Shown here one piece after another: positions 1-4,639 of a stretch of DNA of 5,269 bases (within the stretch, counting starts at the first letter, position 1; the number at the start of each line of letters is the position of its first letter). Under the pieces are notes generated by a model, which was given only the letters and a program-made list of their open reading frames with translations, did no database searches and was not told where the DNA came from. The DNA lies in contig CAUJII010000005.1 in NCBI GenBank assembly GCA_963205035.1, forward strand, positions 1 through 5,269. The letters are read 5' to 3'. The position numbers and the translations under genes are program-made. This DNA is from Spirochaetota bacterium (GTDB taxonomy: Bacteria > Spirochaetota > Leptospiria > Turneriellales > Turneriellaceae).

Positions 1-471
1 GGCGAGATTATTTCGCGGCTCTGCAAAGAGACTGTGCTGCGCTGGCGATCCGGTGGCGCCTGGACGGTGTCGGCACGACGGTACAATATTCAGACTGACG
101 AGGTTAAATACGTCATCAGACCGTGGCGAGTCGACAAGAACCTCTACTGCGTGCTTTGGCAGAGGACGATTCATTCGGGCGAGTCGGTGTCGCGGTTCGT
201 CGACTTCGCGATTCGGGTGTTCATGCCGCGATTTGTCGAGATGTATCTGCATTCGCCTCGGCGCGGCTCGGCGTACTCGGCGCGGAATCACCATTTCTGG
301 GCGGCGCGGTATGCCAGCCGCAAGAGTTTTCCAGACTATTTTATTAACTACCAAAAAGTCACCGAAAAAAATGAGAACGGCGGGCTCGAAACGGCTCGGA
401 AGGCCGTCCTCATCGCGAAAAAAGACCTTTCGTACGCTGAATACATCCACTGCTTACGAACGTGTATATAG
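1..471 (+). CDS. Hypothetical protein, 5'-truncated, with a ribbon-helix-helix-like segment
   Basis: Frame 1 is open from the first base of the window to a TAG at 469-471, giving 156 residues of a protein whose start lies outside the window. The GTG at 34 is the first possible start inside the window, but the frame stays open upstream of it, so I treat the gene as partial. I do not recognise the family. Residues 36-78 (numbered from the window edge) resemble a ribbon-helix-helix domain: a short strand (YVIRPWRV), a helix (residues 46-58), a turn with HSGES, then a second helix starting SVSRFVDFAIRVF. That spacing matches the usual small DNA-binding fold of Arc/MetJ type. The rest (residues 79-156) is rich in Arg, Tyr and His, with no recognisable motif. 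DNA binding is an inference from the pattern alone. It is convergent with the minus-strand hydrolase gene and ends about 40 bp before the palindrome array. Confidence 0.6.
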   Translation, partial: GEIISRLCKETVLRWRSGGAWTVSARRYNIQTDEVKYVIRPWRVDKNLYCVLWQRTIHSGESVSRFVDFAIRVFMPRFVEMYLHSPRRGSAYSARNHHFWAARYASRKSFPDYFINYQKVTEKNENGGLETARKAVLIAKKDLSYAEYIHCLRTCI

Positions 472-513
472 CGCGTGATTTCTTTAGCTGCTGAACGCGG
501 CTCTCTCAGCCTT

Positions 514-552
514 GCGGTGTGCGCGGTGACAGGAGGTCACGTGCTACGCCGC
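514..552. repeat. Palindrome copy 1
   Basis: This copy is identical to copy 2 over 47 bp (514-560 compared with 572-618), which includes 8 spacer bases ending in CCATGG. It is preceded by CTT rather than the CTTC seen before the other three copies. Its middle stem contains one G-T (G-U in RNA) pair. Confidence 0.88.
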
Positions 553-571
553 TGCCATGGAGGGCATCTTC

Positions 572-610
572 GCGGTGTGCGCGGTGACAGGAGGTCACGT
601 GCTACGCCGC
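572..610. repeat. Palindrome copy 2
   Basis: The core is identical to copy 1. The spacer after it is 42 bp instead of 19 bp and contains the short palindrome at 623-641. Confidence 0.88.
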
Positions 611-618
611 TGCCATGG

Positions 619-641
619 CTTGCACTGAGCTTGTCGAAGTG
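619..641. repeat. Short palindromic insert with the TTCGACAAGCTCA core
   Basis: These 23 bases account exactly for the difference between the 81-bp and 58-bp steps of the array. Bases 623-641 read CACTGAGCTTGTCGAAGTG, with CACT/AGTG ends that can pair. From memory, the core (TTCGACAAGCTCA on the minus strand, flanked by short complementary arms) is a short repeat scattered through the intergenic DNA of many unrelated bacteria. I cannot run a search to confirm this. The AGTG end also occurs at 696-699 in the spacer between copies 3 and 4, so the exact boundaries of the insert are uncertain. Confidence 0.55.
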
Positions 642-652
642 ATGTCGTCTTC

Positions 653-691
653 GCGGTGTGCACGGTGACAGGAGGTCATGTGCTACGCCGC
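653..691. repeat. Palindrome copy 3
   Basis: This copy has two changes from copy 1. One turns the G-T pair of the middle stem into A-T (GCAC with GTGC). The other turns one end pair of the inner stem into G-T. Neither breaks the fold. The 19 bases from 638 to 656, leading into this copy, recur exactly at 696-714, leading into copy 4. Confidence 0.85.
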
Positions 692-710
692 CGACAGTGA
701 TGTCGTCTTC

Positions 711-749
711 GCGGCGTGCGCGGCGACAGGCTGTCGTGCGCTACGCAGC
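711..749. repeat. Palindrome copy 4, overlapping the hydrolase stop codon
   Basis: This is the most diverged copy, with 8 changes. The inner stem is GCGAC with GTCGT, where a T-A pair has become C-G. The middle stem is GCGC with GCGC, fully Watson-Crick. The loop is AGGCT, and the outer stem carries one mismatch. Bases 741-749 also encode the last two alanines and the TAG stop of the minus-strand hydrolase gene. Confidence 0.78.
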
Positions 750-2537
750 GTCGAGCACGCTTAGACTCAACACCAAATCCGTGTACTGACGCCGTGGTAT
801 GAGCTGCATTGCGTCGCGCTTCGCTTTGCGCTTGAGCTCTGAGGCGTATTCACTTTCGATTTGCAATAACTCACGGCGGAGCGATGTCGCTTCTGACTTT
901 TTGCCGAGCGCCTGCGCACTGCGCGATGCCCAGAGAAGCGCTTGCGCTTTGCGATATGGCGACTTCTCCATGGCAACGGCCACCATCAGGAATCGGTATG
1001 CGGTCTGTGCGTCACGCGCTTCGAGCGATAAAACCCCTTGCGCAAATTGCAGCGACGGGTCGTCGAATGCAAGCGCCCCTGCTTTCTCTATTTCACTACG
1101 CACATGTTCCAGAGAGCCGCCTTGAAAATCTAAAAGATAACCTTTTTGAAAATGGCGGTATGCATCGAGCATCATGCCTTCCGCATAATGCGCGTTTATC
1201 TCGCTGAGTTTTTCTTTTTGTAAGTCGACGACTCTGAGGCTATCGCCAGACCAATCGATACTGTGGTCGAGATACGGTCCATAGCCTGTGGGTGCCTCGC
1301 CGACAGAAAGCGACAGCAAACCCGAGCCGAGTTTGAAGACAACCGATTGCACAGACATGACATGCCCAATCAGAGAACCCATCATGCGCGATGCACCCCT
1401 TGCTTTTTTTATGTCGGATTGATGAGCCTCGAATAATTCTTCGACGCGGCCTCCGCTATCGTCCACTTCAAAATCTGCACCCAGAAGTGCCTGCATGTTC
1501 GCAAGGCTTGCTCCGCCGCGCGCTTCGGCTTCATCGAAAAAACGCGACAGCAGTTTCATTCTATCGACCGTATAAGGCGTCCAACCGTCGTTTGTGACAA
1601 GCTCGCCTTCTTTCATGTCGGCATGCAGATAGTGGTTCGTGTTCCCGAGACGCCCGTCGCGCGCCCAAGTGACGCGCATCTTCTTCGCCGTCGTTTCGAT
1701 GACTGCCGCGTTTTTTTCTTTCGCAGACGTGACGACGATACCCCAAGTCGAGGCAACATTGAAACGGCTCACAATTTCAATCGCTTCGTTAATCGTGCGT
1801 GCGCAGCGGATAATCTCATGCCCTAAGTCGACGACTCCGCTGGCGTTAAAATCGACTTCGCTGTGAAACCGTGTGTGGAATGCGAGCGTGAGCCCTTCTG
1901 CATTGAACGCCGTCACGCCGGGTACATCCGCGCCGCGAGCACCGATATAGCCATAAGGAATCCCTTCGTTGGGCGTGCAATAAACGATTGTGGGAGTTTT
2001 CTCCCAAATGCCGACGCCCGGAAAATCAAAGTTGCGTGCATGCATGAGCTCTCCGTCTTTGGAGCACTGATCAAAAACAACGGCAGAGGTGCACGCTCCC
2101 AATGCATGTGGTATTGGTTTAGAAAACGGAGGCGTCGTTCCGTGCGCTTTGTGTAATGCCCCCCACCGGCCTAAAGTACCGATCGAGTTCTGGAATACAT
2201 CCATCACTAATAAATGCCGCGCCATCTCACCGGAGAGATTCGCTGCGCGCGCCATCGCGTCGGAGCGCTGTGCGTAGTGTGGCAAGCGAGTCTTCACCAT
2301 CGTGTCGGTCGCCCAGCCCATGACTTTCGACGCGACACGCCTGAGCGCGTTATGCCGCAGCGCACGGGGCACTCCGGAAACGAGGAGCGACTGAGCCATC
2401 TGCGGATAGAATTCTAAGAGGTTCTCATATCCCCCTTGCGCGGCTAAGATCTCTCCGTACTGCGCGCCCATCTGCGCTTGTGTGCCTTTGAGCCTCAGCT
2501 CAAGCAAAGGTTGGGTGATGAGCCGTTGGGTAGACAT
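741..2537 (-). CDS. C45-family Ntn-hydrolase/acyltransferase with helical C-terminal extension
   Basis: This 598-residue protein belongs to the acyl-CoA:6-aminopenicillanate acyltransferase-like (peptidase C45) group of N-terminal nucleophile hydrolases. Near the N terminus is the usual GTQAQMGAQYGE motif (residues 18-29). The nucleophile is probably Cys149 in HALGACTSAVVF. ARNFDF (167-172) and LGNTNHY (297-303) match conserved active-site segments of the family. The core closes near SVGEAPTGYGPY (411-422). In known members the chain cleaves itself just before this Cys, which would give chains of 148 and 450 residues here. The residue before Cys is Ala rather than the more familiar Gly. Residues about 445-575 form an Ala/Leu-rich helical extension that looks TPR-like and is not needed for the core fold. 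No signal peptide is visible, so it is probably cytoplasmic. The ATG start follows a weak GAGACGAG ribosome site. The gene lies 35 bp downstream of the HEAT-repeat gene, probably in one operon. The substrate is unknown, and penicillin acylation should not be assumed. Confidence 0.85.
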   Translation of the reverse strand: MSTQRLITQPLLELRLKGTQAQMGAQYGEILAAQGGYENLLEFYPQMAQSLLVSGVPRALRHNALRRVASKVMGWATDTMVKTRLPHYAQRSDAMARAANLSGEMARHLLVMDVFQNSIGTLGRWGALHKAHGTTPPFSKPIPHALGACTSAVVFDQCSKDGELMHARNFDFPGVGIWEKTPTIVYCTPNEGIPYGYIGARGADVPGVTAFNAEGLTLAFHTRFHSEVDFNASGVVDLGHEIIRCARTINEAIEIVSRFNVASTWGIVVTSAKEKNAAVIETTAKKMRVTWARDGRLGNTNHYLHADMKEGELVTNDGWTPYTVDRMKLLSRFFDEAEARGGASLANMQALLGADFEVDDSGGRVEELFEAHQSDIKKARGASRMMGSLIGHVMSVQSVVFKLGSGLLSLSVGEAPTGYGPYLDHSIDWSGDSLRVVDLQKEKLSEINAHYAEGMMLDAYRHFQKGYLLDFQGGSLEHVRSEIEKAGALAFDDPSLQFAQGVLSLEARDAQTAYRFLMVAVAMEKSPYRKAQALLWASRSAQALGKKSEATSLRRELLQIESEYASELKRKAKRDAMQLIPRRQYTDLVLSLSVLDAA

Positions 2538-2572
2538 GGGGTAGACTCGTCTCTTTTTTGCACCGCGTCAAA

Positions 2573-3355
2573 TCAAAAATACTCGCTGAGGAGAGATTTC
2601 GCCTCCTCACGAATGAGCGCACTCTGACTGCGCGTGAGCGTTTTGATGCGCACCTGCGCGTCGCGAGTTTTTATGCGCGCTAACTCCCGCATGACCAAAA
2701 CAAGCTCCGATGCAGTCTTACAGTGATAGCTCCGCTTCATCATATAAGGCCACGCAGATTCATCCCCATACCAAACGAGGGTACGGTAGATTTCTACGAT
2801 CACCTGTGGGTTTGTTTCGCTCAGCTTAAAGAGCACTGTGTAGAAGTAAGTTTTTCTTTCCCGCTCTGTTTTGAAAAGGCGCAGCGTTCTATACGTTGCC
2901 TCGCGCACCATCCATTCGGGGTCGTTTGTGAGGCGCGCCAGTTGCGGCAGAATATCATCCTCGCGGTAAAGTTTTTCGATTACGAGAAGTGCGCGCCAGC
3001 GAATGATGGGATCCTGCGACGTCAGCAGAGTCTTCGCAAGAGTGACGTATTTCTTAAGCTCAAGCACATCGACAAGCTGGAGCGCACTTACCACAACCGC
3101 GCTATCGTCGTCTGTGAGCGCAGTTAGTACAATCGCATCGTCGTCGTCTTTGAGACCTACTCCCTTGAGATGCTCTAAGTATTCGACTTGAGCTTGCCAG
3201 TTGAGCCTTGTGAACTCTTCGACACTCAACGATTTATGTTTCTCTTGCTCCGTTTTTTCTATGGCGGATTTACACTTTGGCGCGAAAAGGAGAGTCAGCG
3301 CAAGGAGCGCCAGCGGCATCCGAAGAAATGGGCGACGTATTGATCCGTAGGTCAT
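2573..3355 (-). CDS. Exported HEAT-repeat protein
   Basis: The protein has 260 residues if it starts at the ATG at 3353-3355. The frame also reaches a TTG at 3374-3376, which would add 7 residues. I prefer the ATG because a candidate promoter would place the transcript start almost on the TTG. The N terminus is a signal sequence: a basic stretch with SIRRPFLR (residues 5-12), then the hydrophobic MPLALLALTLLFA, then PKCKSA. Cys28 could be lipidated only under a very loose lipobox, since Lys precedes it. Cleavage after CKSA is an alternative. From about residue 75 to the end there are roughly six degenerate HEAT-type helix pairs, for example SQDPIIRWRALLVIEKL and NDPEWMVREATYRTLRLF. These typically form a curved scaffold that binds other proteins. 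Its partner is unknown. It is the first gene of a probable operon with the C45 hydrolase. Confidence 0.75.
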   Translation of the reverse strand: MTYGSIRRPFLRMPLALLALTLLFAPKCKSAIEKTEQEKHKSLSVEEFTRLNWQAQVEYLEHLKGVGLKDDDDAIVLTALTDDDSAVVVSALQLVDVLELKKYVTLAKTLLTSQDPIIRWRALLVIEKLYREDDILPQLARLTNDPEWMVREATYRTLRLFKTERERKTYFYTVLFKLSETNPQVIVEIYRTLVWYGDESAWPYMMKRSYHCKTASELVLVMRELARIKTRDAQVRIKTLTRSQSALIREEAKSLLSEYF

Positions 3356-3383
3356 GGTAAATTTCGGTGTCCGCAATGAATCG

Positions 3384-3411
3384 GATATAAAGCGTTTCCT
3401 CTAAAGTTCAA
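3384..3411 (-). promoter_or_regulatory. Candidate sigma70-type promoter for the HEAT/C45 operon
   Basis: Read on the minus strand, TTGAAC (3406-3411) and TATATC (3384-3389) are separated by 16 bp, giving 4 of 6 matches to each consensus box. A start about 7 bases further on would leave a leader of about 20 nt before the ATG at 3355. It is the only space available for a promoter of this operon. Confidence 0.35.
3386..3391 (+). promoter_or_regulatory. Candidate -10 box for the plus-strand operon
   Basis: TATAAA lies about 25 bp before the ATG at 3417 and overlaps the candidate -10 box of the opposite strand. No convincing -35 box is present (TTCGGT at 17 bp spacing). The call rests on position and one box only. 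Confidence 0.22.
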
Positions 3412-3416
3412 TCCTT

Positions 3417-4055
3417 ATGTCAATACAAACACCACGTTTCATAGATAATCTCGAAAGACGCTACCATAAGTTTGGCATCGAAAATTTGGGGCTCATCCTC
3501 GTCGTCATGCAGGCTTTCGGCTTTCTTGCCTTTCAAATTTCTCCTATGGCGCGCGAAAAGTTCATGCTTATACCGAGCCTTCTGCTGCAGGGCGAAATTT
3601 GGCGGGCCATCACATTCGTTGCGCTACCTCTGAGTAACGGCTTCTGGATTATTATCGTTCTCTTCTTTATATACTGGATTATGCAGATAATTGAACAGAC
3701 GTGGGGGCCTTTCAAAACAACGCTCTATTTTGTGATTGGGCTCGTGCTGTCGGTTCTCTATTCGATTGCGACAGGTCTTGCCATCGACACCTTTATGCCG
3801 CTTGAAATGTCGCTCTTTTTTGCGGTCGCCGCACTCTACCCGCGCACCGAGGTTTTGCTCTTCTTTATTATTCCCGTGCCGATGTGGGTCTTAGCTGTCT
3901 TTCAGGCACTCATCGTCGTCTATTTGCTGATTGTCAGCGACTGGATCCAGCGGGGGTATTACGCGGTCGTCTATATGAATTACTTTCTTTTTTTTGGGCT
4001 ATACCATTATAGCCAAGTCAAAAATTGGTTGCGGCGCAGAAGCTGGCGCGCATAA
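3417..4055 (+). CDS. Rhomboid-like membrane protein lacking catalytic residues
   Basis: This 212-residue protein has about six membrane segments, at roughly residues 24-42, 74-93, 101-123, 128-141, 146-172 and 181-198. LLLQGEIWRAITFVALP (55-71) matches the L1-loop motif of rhomboids (usually GEWWRLLT followed by a hydrophobic stretch). TWGPFKTTLYF (95-105) fits the region after the second membrane segment. The catalytic Ser motif GxSG/A is absent: the corresponding segment reads PLEMSLFFAVAALYP (128-142), and no AHxxG-type His motif occurs in the last segment. The protein therefore resembles the inactive rhomboid-like family often annotated as rhomboid protease. Such pseudoenzymes are generally thought to bind membrane clients without cutting them. 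The start is the only Met before the first membrane segment, and its ribosome site is weak. It is the first gene of a three-gene operon. An eight-base T run at 3988-3995 is the longest homopolymer I noticed. Confidence 0.7.
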   Translation: MSIQTPRFIDNLERRYHKFGIENLGLILVVMQAFGFLAFQISPMAREKFMLIPSLLLQGEIWRAITFVALPLSNGFWIIIVLFFIYWIMQIIEQTWGPFKTTLYFVIGLVLSVLYSIATGLAIDTFMPLEMSLFFAVAALYPRTEVLLFFIIPVPMWVLAVFQALIVVYLLIVSDWIQRGYYAVVYMNYFLFFGLYHYSQVKNWLRRRSWRA

Positions 4056-4059
4056 GGAG
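4054..4059 (+). promoter_or_regulatory. Ribosome binding site overlapping the upstream stop codon
   Basis: AAGGAG sits 5 nt before the ATG at 4065 and shares two bases with the TAA stop (4053-4055) of the rhomboid-like gene. It is the clearest Shine-Dalgarno sequence in front of any gene here, fixes the start of the YceI gene, and suggests that the two genes are translated from one message. Confidence 0.85.
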
Positions 4060-4064
4060 TAACT

Positions 4065-4637
4065 ATGGCACGAACGATAAAAATGCTTTGGCTTGGCATA
4101 TTTTTGGCGAGCCCTCTTTTCGCTGCGAAGACAGTTTGGTATGAGATTCAACCTGCACAATCTCAGATTACCTTCTTAGTGAAGTCGCGCGTCGTCAAAG
4201 CGCAAGGCGTTTTCAGAAAGTGGGATTTCAAAGGTAAAATCAATGGTTCGCTTCAGGTTGTGGGCTTTGTCTCCATCGACTGCGCGTCGATTGACACCGA
4301 CAACATCCGCCGCGACAAGCATCTTCGAGATGCCGATTTTTTTGACTGCAAATCGCATCCCACGCATACGTTCCGCATAACATCCGTCAGTCCACAAGAC
4401 AAGTCGGCGCTCACAGCGACAGAGTTTACCCTGCAAGGCGAACTGTCAATTAAGGGGACTGTAAGACCCGTTACGTTTAAGTTGATGCGCGAAGGCGGCG
4501 AAGCGCACTTCACGCTCAAGGGTTCGTTTTTCATTAACCGAGACGACTACGGTATTTCCTACGACAGCGCACTCAACCCGATTGAAAAACAGGTCCGTAT
4601 TGACATGAAGCTCGTGCTCGTACGCCACACACGCTAA
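4065..4637 (+). CDS. YceI-family periplasmic protein
   Basis: This 190-residue protein is close to the usual YceI length. Family signatures are clear: W-Y-E-I-QPAQSQITFLVK near the mature N terminus (25-40), the hallmark SIDTDNIRRDKHLRDADFFD (75-94), HPTHTFRITSV (98-108), GELSIKGTVRPVTF (125-138) and NRDDYGI (158-164). The family forms a lipocalin-like beta barrel that binds isoprenoid or other long lipids. The signal peptide is MARTIK followed by MLWLGIFLASPLFA, with cleavage probably after Ala20 or Ala21, so the protein should be periplasmic. It has two cysteines, at 73 and 95. A strong AAGGAG site fixes the start. It begins 9 bp after the rhomboid-like gene and ends 2 bp before the next gene, so all three are probably co-transcribed. 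The ligand cannot be read from the sequence. I give no gene symbol because orthology to E. coli yceI is not shown. Confidence 0.92.
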   Translation: MARTIKMLWLGIFLASPLFAAKTVWYEIQPAQSQITFLVKSRVVKAQGVFRKWDFKGKINGSLQVVGFVSIDCASIDTDNIRRDKHLRDADFFDCKSHPTHTFRITSVSPQDKSALTATEFTLQGELSIKGTVRPVTFKLMREGGEAHFTLKGSFFINRDDYGISYDSALNPIEKQVRIDMKLVLVRHTR

Positions 4638-4639
4638 CT

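Larger units (their letters stand above)
514..749. repeat. Array of four 39-bp imperfect palindromes (58-bp period)
   Basis: Four copies of a 39-bp palindromic core lie at 514-552, 572-610, 653-691 and 711-749, starting 58, 81 and 58 bp apart. Each core folds the same way: an outer 7-bp stem (GCGGTGT with ACGCCGC), a middle 4-bp stem (GCGC with GTGC), an inner 5-bp stem (GTGAC with GTCAC) and a 5-nt loop (AGGAG). One base bulges on each side. Copies 1 and 2 are identical over 47 bp. Copy 3 has 2 changes from copy 1 and copy 4 has 8. The 58-bp period is 39 bp of core plus 19 bp of spacer, and the 81-bp step contains 23 extra bases. No T-tract follows any hairpin, so these are not classic intrinsic terminators, though a role in ending or protecting the two convergent transcripts is possible. 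The arrangement resembles REP/BIME-type intergenic palindromes. I do not recognise this particular family. Confidence 0.9.

Noticed and set aside
53..478. Overlapping plus-strand frame of 141 codons
   Set aside because: The product is dominated by Arg, Ser and Thr, as expected for a shadow frame of the partial gene at 1-471.
541..642. Small ORF starting at GTG after AGGAGG in copy 1
   Set aside because: It is 33 codons built almost entirely from repeat DNA, with an Arg-rich, low-quality product. The apparent ribosome site is the hairpin loop.
514..749. CRISPR array
   Set aside because: The repeats are long, palindromic and diverged. The regular spacers are only 19 bp and partly similar to one another, and no cas gene is present.
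514..749. Integron attC sites
   Set aside because: The bulged hairpins look superficially similar, but none of the copies ends in the required GTTRRRY and RYYYAAC core boxes, and no integrase is in view.
514..749. Intrinsic terminators
   Set aside because: The hairpins are strong enough, but no run of T follows any of them on either strand.
799..1207. Plus-strand frames opposite the C45 gene
   Set aside because: They lie antisense to a well-supported coding region with recognisable motifs and show no domain of their own.
1404..1717. Two seven-base T runs in the C45 gene as possible phase-variation or frameshift sites
   Set aside because: The runs (1404-1410 and 1711-1717) are short, encode lysine-containing stretches in frame, and the reading frame is intact.
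3988..3995. Eight-base T run in the rhomboid-like gene as a slippage switch
   Set aside because: It encodes part of a Phe-rich membrane segment in frame, and one run of eight is weak evidence without strain comparison.
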